Shown piece by piece: positions 9,100 through 20,053 of a DNA stretch of 32,508 bases. Below the pieces are notes generated by a model, which saw nothing but the letters and a program-made list of their open reading frames with translations, made no database searches and was not told the DNA's origin. The DNA is from Chara braunii (lineage: Eukaryota; Streptophyta; Charophyceae; Charales; Characeae): positions 428,186-460,693 of the forward strand of contig BFEA01000146.1 in the NCBI GenBank assembly GCA_003427395.1, read 5' to 3'. The position numbers and the translations under genes are program-made. The stretch's first letter is position 1; every line of letters starts with the position of its first letter.

Positions 9100-9711
9100 C
9101 AACTTGCAATCCGGTCCGTTCTCCTTTTGCTCTTGTATGATTTTGCAATTAGGATGCAGTGATCCACCTTAGCGAGTGTAGAAACTAGATGACGTGTGGG
9201 TCTTTTTTTTTTCGTTTCAGTTTGTGGGAATTCCGTGCACGTCAACTTGGGTGATACGACACTTGAATTAAGAAATTCGCTCCACTCACTGTGCCGGAAT
9301 CTGCGATTTTAATTGGCTTCAAGATTTAGGCTCTCTGCTTCTTGCTCAGATATGTTGTGCAACCGGACTTTGCCCCTCTTCTGCAACCAGTTCTTCATGC
9401 TCTTTTCCCTTGCGTCTTAATTTTTCACACGATGCTCAACTGTCATCGCCTTTCTTCATCTTTCTTGTAATTGTCTTCTTTCCCTACCTTCTTCTTGGCG
9501 CTCGCGCACCCAACCCTGGCTCGTGCACCATCCAGCTTCCCCCGACTCTGATTGACCAATGCGATGCAACCGGGATAGATGTGTGGAGTATGACTAAGTT
9601 GCGCATGCCGCGGTCCAGGTATGCAGCTCGTGGGAACTCCCTCTTGGCTGTTGCTTAATCCCGCTAATCTCCCACATGCATCCACAATTATAAATTCAGG
9701 AAGTACGACTT

Positions 9712-9713
<2 letters not shown>
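9100..9713 (+). repeat. R1 repeat, copy D, left part (split by a LINE)
   Basis: Diverged but collinear with R1 copy B. It has a T-rich stretch with GTTTC, GATTGACCAATGCGATGC-like and GTGTGGAGT blocks, a CCGCGG motif, TTGCTTAATCCCG, CACATGCAT and then TATAAAT at 9689-9695. The R1 match stops at the poly-T at 9714 and resumes at about 11643 beyond the LINE. No coding capacity is seen; the open frame at 9410-9658 is not recognised as a protein. Confidence 0.6.

Positions 9714-9756
<43 letters not shown>
9714..9756 (-). repeat. Poly(A) tail of the LINE (poly-T on + strand)
   Basis: 43 consecutive T on the plus strand, directly at the boundary between R1 sequence and the LINE 3' untranslated region (9757-10119, no ORF). 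It marks the 3' end of the minus-strand LINE. Confidence 0.8.
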
Positions 9757-9760
<4 letters not shown>

Positions 9761-10119
9761 AAAAAGGGGGCCCAGTGCCCAAGGCTGATATTGATATTGA
9801 GAAAATTGAGGTCGGGGTCCTCATAGTGTACCCGGAGTAATCAGACAAAACATGTTGGGAACCGGGCCCAGCGGCCCTTTAGGAATTGAGAATAGAAACT
9901 ATGTGCCTCTTCACCCAACCAGGGTGCCACAAAAATTCTTGCAAATCAAGCACAGGATCCTACCATTATGTCATTATGAAACAGGAGGGACATTCTCTAT
10001 CTTTACCCGTACCACGAAGAGGGAACCAGACAAGATCCTGGTAGGGGAAAGGCTGGGAAATCCGATAAAGGTCTTAGAGGTATAGCAGAATCAACAACAC
10101 TCCAATCATTAAAGACCAA

Positions 10120-11620
10120 TCAGTAATTCCTTTGGAAACACCCTTGTGAATCCTCATGTGCTCCTTCCCACACCACCTGCCCCAGCCTCCCTCCCTGGTC
10201 CTCCCCAAGCCAGACTCTATTGAATTGTTTAATGTGATACCCGATCTCATTTTGTAATGATAGATAGTGAATTTTTTCTTTTATATTTTCCCATTTAATA
10301 GTCAGATCTGTTTGAACATGTAGTTTAATACTTTCAGTGAATTCTGGGCCATCCAGGCGAGCGCCTTCCATTTCATAGGTACATCTTCTTAATCAGATTG
10401 CCCAAGTAATTGCTCTTCTACCGATCGTGAACAGGTTAATTGTGAACTCATCGACTTGCTCCGGGTGCCAATCTTCCAGGAGGAGGGCTTTCCATTCCCA
10501 GGGCCAGGGGAGGGTGGTGCCCAATTGGTTTAAAATCCTATCCCACCACCGCCAAAGCCAGACCGACCCTGGGCGTTGGAGAAAAATGTGCTCAATTGTC
10601 TCAGGTATGAGCTTGGATGGGAATGCAGATCTACAAAACTTGCAGCAGGGTTGAGCGATACCTTTTTGTTCTAATGAGGTTCTGTCAATGATCCAGTCAT
10701 TTGTTGGAAGGCATCGGTGAACAATTTGCCATTGTAAGGAGGCTACCTTTGCTGGCTTAGATTTACAAGTTTGAAACCATTGGATCCTTCTCAATTCATC
10801 TTTGCCTATGTTAAGATTCTTCATCCAACGATTTTCAATGTGATCTTTTAATTTAATCCTGGGGCGGGGCATTCTGTAGGTGGATTTAACAGATAGAGTG
10901 TGCAAGGATCTAGAGTGTGAACTTCCTTGATTACCTGGGCAGGACCAGGTCCGATTCTGCGGATCAAATGGAAGATGAGAAATTGGTGTGTCTGGCTTGA
11001 AGGAAAGTCATTTATCATTAACTTTTAACATTCTAATACGAAAAAGCTGGTCAGCCTTACACCACATAGTTTCATCTTGTACCTTGGAATTAAGGAATCC
11101 ATCCTCTTGTATCTCTGAGATGAATATGCGGATATCCTCTGAATTAAGAGTCTCCATTATATCCCCACGATCCCTTTATGATTATGGATTGCCACCCAGT
11201 CCCCCGGGAGAAGCTTAGGCCCTTTTCTCAGAATCCTAACCCAATCCAGGGGGATTATATCAATTATTTGCTCTATAGCATAACTTTGATGATGACAATA
11301 GCGCAGGCGATCTTGGAGGTCAAAGGCTGAGAACCAATCTCGAATTGCATGGTTCCATAAGTCCTTAATACGTATAATTCCTCTCTTGATCCATCCTTTC
11401 CAAGGGGCATCCATACAGTGAAGAACACACCCATGAGAATCTCTGATAAATGTATTGTTAAATAAGGGTTGTTGGCATACCTCCTCTCATCTCTCCGGGG
11501 TACTTTATCCGGTAGGGGAAGTTTCCTCCAGTTTTTCATCAATGTGATCCAAAAGGGATCCTTGCAGATGTCACTCCTGGCTGCTTGTCTATCTGAGAGA
11601 TCCTGATGGTGAAGATCCAC
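10120..11620 (-). pseudogene. LINE ORF2 C-terminal part with zf-RVT domain, broken
   Basis: Three minus-strand frames carry one protein. The segment 11273-11620 has DPFWITLMKNWRKL and a NNPYL motif. It shifts frame near 11400-11440 into 11157-11414, with PWKGWIKRGIIRIKDLWN and a long helical stretch, the usual post-RT region of plant LINEs. The segment 10393-10905 holds the zf-RVT zinc-binding region: a WQIVHRCLPTNDWI block, then CCKFC, then ETIEHIFLQRPGSVWLW. The His is kept, but the last Cys of the usual Cys-x2-Cys...His...Cys pattern reads as Arg-Pro-Gly. TGA at 10393-10395 interrupts a WAI(W) motif, and the same frame continues to 10120. At least one frameshift and one nonsense codon make it a pseudogene. 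Confidence 0.8.
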
Positions 11621-11642
11621 TGGAGACCCCCTTGGGAGATAC

Positions 11643-12100
11643 CAGGAGCGATTCTCGATCTCACTTTGGGGTTAGTGCGATCAGGAAGGTTGACGACGAT
11701 TATGTGGGGTTGATGTGTCCCTGTGATGGACTAAGGGACAAGGGGGAACCTGGCTTGGATAGTCAGGCTAAGTGGGGTGATGGCTCTATGAAGTGGTGGG
11801 TGCAGGAAGACGAAGTCAAGGACTGGTTCAGTTGTTATGAGTCTGGGAACTTTGGAGAGAAAAAGAGAAAGAGATTGAGTTGTATGTCTGAAGGTTGTGT
11901 CCTCAGTTTAGTGTGGGGTGTTCCTTGTCCCATCTGACAAATCTGGTCATTATCTCTTTTGAAGTTTTTTCCTTCCTCTTCTTCCTCACTGGTTTCTAAC
12001 GTTATGCATGTCGTCCCATGGACTGGTTGTGTAATGTCTGTCACCCATTTTGATTTTATAGAGTGTTGGTAGAAAATTTTGGAACAGGGCGATTTGTTGT
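11643..12100 (+). repeat. R1 repeat, copy D, right part
   Basis: It resumes exactly where the left part stopped in the R1 consensus. It has AGCGATTCTCGATCTC, GGTTAGTGCGATCAG and GAACCTGGCTTG, an AAGTGGGGTGATGGCTCT block, and a degenerate purine tract (about 11855-11878) where the other copies have (GA)n. Copy B gives the same order at 20067-20330. The right hairpin arm is not conserved in this copy, and the open frame 11632-11937 is an accident of repeat sequence. The end is uncertain. Confidence 0.65.
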
Positions 12101-13259
12101 TTTTGTTATTCAGTTATGTATGAGATATTTCAGAGTAATTACCTTCCTATGCATTAATATTATTTGTGTCAACCATGCGGGACTGTATATCTTGTGATTA
12201 TCGACTATTCTAGGCATTTCCGCACGATTGATCCGCCTGATGTTTGTCCCCCCACCAACATCGTACCCCCTTTAACTTACCATGGCATCAGACAATGAGT
12301 CTGTGAGTGGGACATCTGGCCTTCCACTAGGAACTCCGCCACTGTTTTTCTCCAGGCAGTTCTCCCTTCCCAATCTCGCCAATCATCACAGTTATCTGCT
12401 CCGCTCCCAAACCCACTCCCTTTCGCTATAAACATTTTCATCCCCACTCGCTCCTTTCCGATGTACTACACTCCCTCATACCTTACGCGATCACAACCCT
12501 CCATGTGTCTATACCGAACACCTCCGCAAATCCCCGTCGCCCCCTGCTATCCCCGCTTGTTCCTGCCAGAACCCCGCAAGTGTACTCTCCCGATACCTCT
12601 CCCTACCCAATCATGCCGCATTGCAGTCCCTTTGCGCCGCTCCCATAACACACTCTTTTCGCTACAAATGTCCCCCCCCCTTTCCTCACTTTCTTCTTTA
12701 TCTTACACTTCACTTGCTCACAAGCCTCTTTGTGTCCACACCATACACCCCCCGCAAACCCCGATCGCCTTTGCAATTCCCACCCAACACTGCAAAACCC
12801 ACTCCAACTAACTAAACATGCCCAGACCCATGCGTCCTCCCTCCCAAGGCTACCATCCTCCCTCAACTCCTATTCCTCCCGACACACTCCCATACGCTAC
12901 ATCGCCCCACCACTCCTATCCTCGACATCTCGGCTCGCTCCGGTGCCCTCTCCATCTCGGCTATCGCCGCCCCGTAACCATTACCTCTCCCCGGTTTCTC
13001 ACCCCACAACTGACCTACACCTGTACCATCTCTATCCAGCCTTCATTTCTTCCAATCCCGCCACCTAACCCAATCCCTCCCCTACGCTACCAATCCTGCT
13101 CATTTCAGTTGTATATGCCTCCAACTTACCAACCCCCCCCTTCTTCTCCCACTGGACACTCAACGTATCTTCACCCCACCTGAGTACGACCCAATCCCTT
13201 ACACTAGCTCCTGTATCCTTCCCTGCGGGTTCACTTTGATCACTACTGCAAATACCCAC
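12101..13259 (+). other. Gene-free stretch, cytosine-rich from about 12420
   Basis: I recognise no gene. From about 12420 to 13250 the plus strand is strongly C- and T-rich with few G, so several plus-strand frames stay open (Pro, Ser, Thr and Leu rich) without looking like protein. Loosely repeated phrases such as CGCTATAAAC / CGCTACAAAT and CCGCAAATCCCCG / CCGCAAACCCCG suggest old internal duplication. It ends where the R2 repeat starts at 13260. Confidence 0.55.
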
Positions 13260-14510
13260 TGTGACGCCCAACCTCATGCCCAGCTCGACTTCCTGTTTTC
13301 AAAGTGGGAGGGTGCCCGGAAGTGCGTAGTAGGGGTGTGCCAAGGATTTTAGGAAAGTGGGGGTGGAGTCCTAGGCCGGAACTGAGATCTCCAGTGCCAA
13401 GTTTCAAGGACGGGAAGGCAAGTGGTTCAGCGTAGGACCAGATCTTTGGTTTTGCCCTTCTCAAAGTCGAGCGGCTAGTTTGCTCGACCTCGTCGCCTGG
13501 GGCGGGTTTGTACTCGGTGCACGGAGGGACACAGTGGGTGTCTCTTTGTGTAAACACTTGCCGCCGACGAGTTTCGCAGATCTCGGATTCTGACGTGGAA
13601 GGCCTCAGGCGGAGGCTATGTTCTTGGCACTCAGCTTCGGAGCGGGTTCGTCAAACAAATTACGTGGCTCGATAGGTGTAGTATTGTCGACACTCAGAGC
13701 ACGGCCTTCGGGGTCAGTAGGGGGCTATCGACTCCCAAGGGACGACCGTTAGACTATGATAAGGGAGAAGGAGATAGAATGGAGGGACGTTGGTTTCAAT
13801 GACGGCGAATCCCGGGGTTATGTAGTACTGGTGGTTACGGGTGTCGGGGTAATCCAGGATCCGGGAATTCCGGCCGATTGCCCTCTAGAAATCCCATGCA
13901 CACAGCCGATCGTTCTCAGTTTGACAGGGGTAGGTCGGGAGCCTTGAATTTGATTGGCCAAAGAGTTGCTCGTTTTCCTAGTATTCTCGGTACTCAGAGT
14001 CCATTAAACCGGCACGGTCAGTGATCGAGAACGGAACGCCAATGTCCATGTTTTGCAAGGACTTAACTCATTCATTCTGGTGTACAAGGCACAGTAGAAT
14101 CGGGGATGGATCATGAAGACACGCGTATACGTGATGACTACTGTTCTAGTGGTCATTCGTAGACATGTGTGCACATGATCCGTTCCAACAGAATTCGGGT
14201 CATCCGGTTACACATACAGTTAATCCACTCCTATCGTTCTTACGAATAGACGAGGCCCGTATACTCATTGCAAGTTAGACAACCGTCCAATGGGCAGAAG
14301 GAAAGAGAGAAGGAACAATATTCCCACGCATCAGATGTCGATCGCGTGTGGACCATGCATGAGGGAGATCCAACCCACACTTGGGCGCATGCATAAAAGC
14401 GATCTCCGAACAGACTATAATCTACCCGCTATGCATGCATCTACCTTGACCAGATTTATTCAGGGAGATAACCTCTACAGGCCTAACGCAAAAAAATAGA
14501 CAGTCGATCG
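13260..14510 (+). repeat. R2 repeat copy a (LTR-like, 5')
   Basis: Starts TGTGACGCCCAACC. Shared with copy b in order: GTGCGTAGTAGGGGTGTGCCA, GTCGAGCGGCT, GGGTGTCTCT, CAGATCTC, GGAGAAGGAGATAGAATGG, GTCGGGGTAAT, CGTATACGTGATGACT, CATCAGATG and a final AGTCGATCG (near 14500). The two copies are clearly diverged. The right boundary is approximate. Confidence 0.65.
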
Positions 14511-15110
14511 ATGTCACACCCTTGGCTGCCTCGCACTCAGTGGACAAAGAAACGAGAAGAGGATGAGAAAAATCATTACTGGGTTATTGCGATGCGTTTT
14601 CCCGTGATTGCAACTTCTACATTCATCAAGACCGAAGTGGAGGCGGTGATGGGAAAGATCATCAAAAAGTTTGATCCTATTAACGACCCTGAAGGTTCTA
14701 ACCGTGAGAACTTGAAGTACCAATTACACCCAAGTGTCGAAGAACGGTTCAAATCCCGCCTCAAATTGTGGATAGGTACAAAGTACCTGGTGGCGGATCT
14801 GATCAATTATAACACCCCTTGGTGCTCTAACTGCAACCACCACGGTCACAAACTTGACACATGTTCCTTATGTGACAAATGCTTTAGGTAAGGGCACGGG
14901 ACTGAGGAGTGCAAATTGGACTTGAGTAATAAATCACGAGGAAACTCACAACACCCACAACATCCACAGCAACAAGCCACCTTCCAAGCTCCTCTCTACC
15001 GCTCCTTCCAATTTGGCCCCTCCATCAGATGGAACGAATGGGAGAGCTTCGACTGCAGAGACATCGATCTGCATCACATAGCCCTGAAGAAAAGGTACCC
15101 TAATCAGTAG
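14511..15110 (+). pseudogene. Gag- or LINE-ORF1-like protein with two CCHC knuckles, one stop
   Basis: An ATG at 14511 opens a 126-codon frame ending in TAA at 14889-14891; the same frame stays open to 15110. The first knuckle is CSNCNHHGHKLDTC (CX2CX4HX4C). The second, starting CDKC and ending GHGTEEC, has exactly the same spacing but contains the TAA as one of its residues, so the stop is clearly a later mutation. A basic/hydrophobic segment precedes the knuckles, and a Gln/His/Pro-rich stretch follows. Tandem CCHC knuckles act as nucleic-acid chaperones in retroelement particles. Its place between two LTR-like repeats favours Gag, but plant LINE ORF1 proteins have a similar knuckle pair and cannot be excluded. 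Confidence 0.6.
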
Positions 15111-15870
15111 TGGCATGGTGATACCTAGCCGGCAGACTGCATGCGCACAACTGTTCTTCATCGGGTGGCTTGACTTGATCATTAGGCACAACAAAAAGCA
15201 AGCCCCCACATGGCAAGCTGTAATGGCGCCCTATAGGTCCTATCAGTGGGGGCTTCATGATCAATGATCTTTGCATACTAGATGAGGACATTGTTGATCT
15301 GACTCGCCCCCTAGTCGTGCCATCTGGCACATGTCTCCTAGCCATCAAGGCCGCATGATAAGAGATTATGAAGGAAATTGTCGGGGCATCCCCTGCGGGC
15401 CTCCCTCCTTGCAGCAACACTCACTGCGACAAAAGTCACTAGGACAAAAGAACCCTCCGCGCAGAGTCCGGACGCCGCCTTTGGGCAAGCTCTGAAAAGA
15501 TTCAGAACAGAAGATGAAATAATGGAACGATTTGCCCTTCCTACACAACCCCCCCACTGTTGTAACCAGTCTCTTCATCGGCCAGACAAGAGACTCCGTA
15601 TGTACTGGCCCCACTGATCATCAAGAAGTGTAACCACGGTACGATGCCGCTGCTGTAAGCCAACGATAACAATGAATACTTCATGCCTGCACTAACCTCC
15701 AGTACTTTTCCACATCCGAAGGACTTCCTGCAGGCAGCAAGGAAGACACTAGATAAGAGGTACTTTGTGCGTCCCGTCCCAGCCATGCCCTGTCTGTTAA
15801 CGTACAAAAAGGGCCACTCGAGTAAGATGCACCCAATCCTCTGCATGTGCCTAGAGGCAGCACAAACCCC
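15111..15870 (+). other. Interior of the R2 element without a recognised gene
   Basis: A plus-strand open frame at 15378-15617 lies in the same frame as the zinc-knuckle ORF and has a charged helix (ALKRFRTEDEIMERF), so it may be a decayed C-terminal part of that protein. Stops between 15111 and 15377 separate them. I see no pol motif on either strand. Confidence 0.35.
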
Positions 15871-16940
15871 TGTGACGCCCAACCTCACGCCTAGCGCGAC
15901 TTCCTATTTTCGGAGTGGAAGGGCGCCCGAAAGTGCGTAGTAGGGGTGTGCCAAGGATTTTAGCAAAGTGTGGGGGGGGGGGGTGGAGTCCTAGGTCAGA
16001 ACTGAGTCGAGCGGCTCATTTCGTCGGCCCCGTTGCCTAGGCGGGCTCGTACCTGGTGCACTGATGGAACACGGTGGGTGTCTCTCTGTTCAAACACCTA
16101 TCGCTGGCGGGTTTCACAGATCTCCGAGTCAGATGTGGACGGCCTCAGCCGGAGACTGTGTTCTCGGTGCTCAGCTTCGGAGCAGGTCCGTCGCACGAAG
16201 TCTCGCAGCCCCCGTAAGTGTTGTACTGATGACACTCAGAATACGGCCTCTAGGGCCAGCAGTGCGCAATCGAATCCTAGGGAACTACCGTCAGGCGGTG
16301 ATAGGGGAGAAGGAGATAGAATGGAGGGAAGTCTGTTTCAACAGCGATGAGTTCCGGTGTAAGATGATACTGATAATCACGGGGGTCGGGGTAATATGGG
16401 ATTCGGGAATTCCATCCAATGGCCTGGTGAAAGTCCCAAGCACACAGCCGATCGCCCTCCGTTTGACAAGGTTAGGCCGAAAGTCGTAAGTTCGATCGGC
16501 AGAAGAGTTGTTCGTTTTCCCAGTATTCTCGGTACTCAGGGTTCCTCAAACTGACACAGTCAGTGATCCCAAATGGAACACCAACATCCATATTTGACGA
16601 GAGGGACCTGACTCATACATTTGGTCGTGTAAAGAGGGGAGGTGTCGGGTCATGCAGACACACGTATACGTGATGACTGTCGTCGAGCGATCACTCGTAT
16701 ACGTGCCAGCATATGATCTGTTCCCACCGGATCTGAATCAACTTAGATAGATCAGAGGGCAAAGGAAGGAGGTGAACAATCATTCTTATGCATCAGATGC
16801 CAATTGCGTGTAATTCATGCATGGGAAAAATCCAACCCATACTCAGGCATATACACAGACTGCAACGTACTCGTTATACATGCATCTGCCCCGATTCAAG
16901 TTTGTTTTGGCAGACAGCCCGATCACATAGTCGATCGCCA
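15871..16940 (+). repeat. R2 repeat copy b (LTR-like, 3')
   Basis: Begins TGTGACGCCCAACCTCACGCC at 15871 and follows copy a block by block to AGTCGATCG near 16938. It has a G-run (about 15973-15982) and several small deletions relative to copy a. No coding capacity of its own; the open frames at 16033-16489 are repeat artefacts, one of them shared with copy a. Confidence 0.65.
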
Positions 16941-17029
16941 CAAAGTGGTAATTTCAGAAAGTGGGCAGGACCACATACATTTCTCCACATATCAATAGGG
17001 CATTCATTCCTTACGTCCTCATCTCTATA

Positions 17030-17221
17030 ATCAACAATCCTTCATGCGAACAAAACGAAGAGATGGGGAAGATAGAGATAGCTCAAACATCAACCAGAAA
17101 AAAAAAGGAAATTCGGGAGTGTCGTGAGCAAGGATGGTTGAAAACCAGAAATCAAAGTAAACGAGAGGAATCAAAAACTTATGTAGAAGATGCGAAATGA
17201 TAATTCCCACTTCAGCACACC

Positions 17222-17273
<52 letters not shown>

Positions 17274-18058
17274 AAGTTCCCTTGATGCGAGCAGTCCGTC
17301 GCCTCGCACATATCAACAACCCGAAGTTGTCATCCCTCTTAGTCCAAGTAGGCAAGCCTGGTTCGCCCATGTGCCACAATCCTTCGCGGTCGCACGTCAA
17401 CCCCGCCTACCCAGCACCAGCTCGTCGGATCGCCCAACTCCCTACTCACTTTTTTGTCTCTGCTCGTTAGGTGATGCTCTCGATCGCGCTAACTCCCAAG
17501 TGTAGATTAGAGAGCAAATTAGTCGCGCTTGCGAGCTTTATAGCAGTCGGCAGGTTGCGCGAGGAAATTTTCGATTATGCCGAAGCGAGACGTAGAAAGG
17601 AGGAGGGAGTGCCTACAGGTGCATGACGGGGCCGCGGTGTGGGGGACGTAGCCGCTCTCCACGCATCGATTCAGTCAAGCACCTGCGGGCCAATGAGATA
17701 GACGGGAAAGAGGCGCATGGAAACTTCGCGCGACAAAAGAAAGAGAAGAGATCGACACCCCTAATTCCTAAATCAACCAAAGTCCTAATTCTCGTAATCC
17801 CTCATATTTCAAATTAAAAAAAAGGACTTCCCTGTGCGATGATTGCGCCAAAACTTCCCTCCCTCCAGCAGAAAAAAAAAAAAGGTATGTCAACAGTTAT
17901 TTTCGTGCTCGCTAAGGCGAGATCAATTACCAACCGTCGTGGGGCCAGCCTCTTTCCAAAAGATGGGGGCATTCATGTAGTTGGGCGGGCCCTTCTCGAT
18001 AACCCCTGAAATACAGCTGCACAGAAAGTCGTGCGTTCATGGAAAGTAGTTCGTCACA
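17030..18058 (-). repeat. R1 repeat, copy A
   Basis: On the minus strand it starts TGTGACGAACTACTTTCC at 18058. It contains GCTATAAAG (TATA at 17537-17542 complement), then CTCGCAAGCGCGACTAATTTGCTCTCTA, a GTTAG/CTAAC stem, GGGCGATCCGACGAGCTGGTG, GAACCAGGCTTG and a GA array (CT 17226-17272 on plus), and fades near 17030. Copy C has the same order and the same TGTGACGAAC start. The start resembles an LTR terminus, but no partner LTR or interior is found. No protein is encoded. Confidence 0.7.
17226..17272. repeat. (CT)n microsatellite inside R1 copy A
   Basis: About 23 perfect CT units. It occupies the same place in R1 as the arrays in copies B and C, with homologous sequence on both sides, so it travelled with the repeat. 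Confidence 0.9.
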
Positions 18059-18336
18059 CCCCTGGGGTAGACCCCTTGATTGCAAACAAAGGTTTTTTCT
18101 AGGCTCCAACAGTTTGGTTCAAGAAAAACAACAAGAAGGAAAAAATATACCTGTCGTTAGGTGAGGGGATCCAAGGTGACGTCATCGCAGAGCTCGATGC
18201 TCACGCCCCCCGGGAATGGTCCATTTTCTCTAGATTTATTCTGGAGTTGACAAGATCCTATGGGACATCACCGACCTACTTGCCACACCAGGCCCGAGCA
18301 GCACAAATGAGCCTATCCAGCCCGAGCCGCAGGCGA

Positions 18337-19402
18337 ATGCCACAAATGGACAATGGGCTCACAATAACCTCCTAGAACGTTCGTGGCTTGGTTGTCAACA
18401 ACAAAAGACAAAATCGGGCAAGACTGACGTCATGGATCCACAACCACCGGGTTCGGATCACAATAATTCAGGAGAGCAAACTCTCAAAAGAGAAGCTTGC
18501 CTCCACGCGCCCTTAGTCGAGTGGCCCACAGACCTGGGCCACGGCCCCAGGGGTCCAAAGAGGGCACATGCCTCCTCGTTCACAAGAAATTAACAGCCTG
18601 TGTCAAGGACTCAAGATCCACCCCCCTAGGTCTGGACGTGGACTACACTAGAGCTCCATAGCCAACCGTTGTGTCTCATGTCGATGTATGTCCCCTCTGA
18701 CCACTCAATAAAAGAGCAATCAATCTCTACAATAATTCCACTGGCAGACTTCTTGATTCTGGGGGGGGCGCTGGAACATACTAGTCCTCAACCTGAATTT
18801 AGAGTCAACTACCCCAACGAAGAAAAGACTTGACTCCATCTGAATCAGCGACATTCAACGACTTTATGGTTGACACTCCTCTGAATCAGCAACATTCGAC
18901 GACTTTATGGTTGACGACACCCTGTTCGACCTATTTTGTATCCTACACTCAGACACCCGCATCTTCACAAGACTCTCTTCCACTATGTCTAAATCCAGAG
19001 GTCAAAGTAAGAGAATACTTGACTCCATCTTCACCAATGATGCTGCCCTGCAATTAATTAACAAAGCGGATATCATCACAGGCCCCATCTCTGATCACAA
19101 GATGGTCTTATTGGAACTTAACTTAGGCCTCTATGTGACCAGGGGCAAATATCCATTTAGGGCTCCATGTCTTAGAAGACTCGGGTATGATCGAATGGGT
19201 CTGGAGGACATGGGAAGAGTGGAGAAAGAATACCACATTGTTAAAGAAGGAAGGCACCAGGCTTGATAAAGGACTCACCCTCATTTCCAACCGGCTTAAT
19301 TTGATCTCTAGGGTCAAGTTCGTGAACAGGAAAGTTGATGAAATTCAAATGAGGAGGAAAATTGAGAGGATGGAAAACAAACTCACGGACTGCTACTTTT
19401 AA
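18337..19402 (+). pseudogene. LINE 5' half: apurinic-type endonuclease domain, broken
   Basis: An ATG at 18337 leads to ITS-stop-NVRGL (TAG at 18373-18375, where this motif normally has Trp), then TIIQESKLSKEKL, the Asn and Glu catalytic strands of the APE-like LINE endonuclease. The middle is shifted in frame, including a 41-bp tandem duplication at 18841-18922. The C-terminal part (ORF 18907-19266) has SKRILDSIFTN and ISDHKMVLLELNL, the SDH catalytic end. A shift near 19190 leads to 19187-19402, with the Trp- and Arg-rich WVWRTWEEWRK linker that precedes RT. R1 copy B begins soon after, and no RT was found downstream in this window. It nicks target DNA in intact LINEs; this one is dead. Confidence 0.75.
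18841..18922 (+). repeat. 41-bp tandem duplication in the LINE endonuclease
   Basis: TGAATCAGCGACATTC at 18841 recurs as TGAATCAGCAACATTC at 18882, with the following CGACTTTATGGTTGAC also repeated. The two units differ at about three positions. A 41-base unit is not a multiple of three, so it shifts the reading frame. Confidence 0.85.
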
Positions 19403-20053
19403 AAAATTATTACCCTGCGCGAAGCTGCCTTGGGGAAATGGATGGGTCGGATGGATGAGTTATGGAAAGATGGGTCGGTCGGGCAAATTGCATGGATGCC
19501 CTCGTTTCTTTTTGTTTCCTGTGGAAATATGTCGGGTCGGTGTCAGGAAAGTCCCGTGCCAACGATTGGGTAACCGTGCCTTAGCGCGTGCAATGGACAA
19601 CGGTGGCCATGGCTTCTTTCTTGTTCTGCTCGCGGAATTGTTTTTGGGTTCTTTGGAATTTCCTTTTTGCAATTAGGACTTAGGCTAGGAATTTAGGTAC
19701 TCTGAATTTTACTGCGCCGCGCTCCTCACTCGCACACATCTTGCGGCGCTAGGAACTGGGCTCTGACTGGATCGCACCCTTAATCTTGTGTAACTATCGT
19801 TTTCGGCGGGCGCGATTGTAACTGTATCTTTCTTCTTTCTTGATTTCCTAGTGTTTGCCCGCCGTCTTCTTCTTTGTCGTGCATGCTTAATGCTCCGTTC
19901 TAATTGGCCTGAATGCTTGAACGACCAGATCGATGCGTGGAGTGCGGCTACGACCCCCACACCGCGGCTTGGCCATGCAGACGCAGACACTTCCTCTCTT
20001 CTCCTCCTGACTACTTGGGCTTAACCCCGTATCTTTCGCGCAAGCATGCATGC

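Larger units (their letters stand above)
9714..11642 (-). mobile_element. 5'-truncated LINE inserted into R1 copy D
   Basis: Read on the minus strand, the insert begins near 11642, carries the C-terminal half of a LINE ORF2 and ends in a 43-base poly(A) tail, seen here as poly-T at 9714-9756. Both flanks align to neighbouring positions of the R1 repeat, so the boundaries can be placed from the host repeat. A diverged target duplication is likely: CAGGAAGTACGACTTTC at 9697-9713 and CAGGAGCGATTCTC at 11643-11656. Truncation at the 5' end and a poly(A) tail are standard for target-primed reverse transcription. The RT catalytic motifs lie outside the retained part. Confidence 0.75.
13260..16940 (+). 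mobile_element. R2 element: two direct LTR-like repeats around a zinc-knuckle ORF, no pol
   Basis: Direct repeats begin at 13260 and 15871, both with TGTGACGCCCAACCTCA, a start typical of plant LTRs. They stay alignable by eye for roughly 1.1-1.25 kb (to about 14510 and about 16940). The 1.36-kb interior carries a broken CCHC ORF and no protease, RT or integrase motif. The architecture resembles terminal-repeat-with-gag (TR-GAG) or LARD elements, which rely on another element's enzymes. I could not define a primer-binding site, a polypurine tract or a target duplication, so the call rests on the repeat pair plus the ORF. Confidence 0.5.

Noticed and set aside
12461-13183. Overlapping Pro/Ser-rich plus-strand ORFs
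   Set aside because: Several frames are open at once because the strand is poor in G and in stop codons; none looks like a folded protein.
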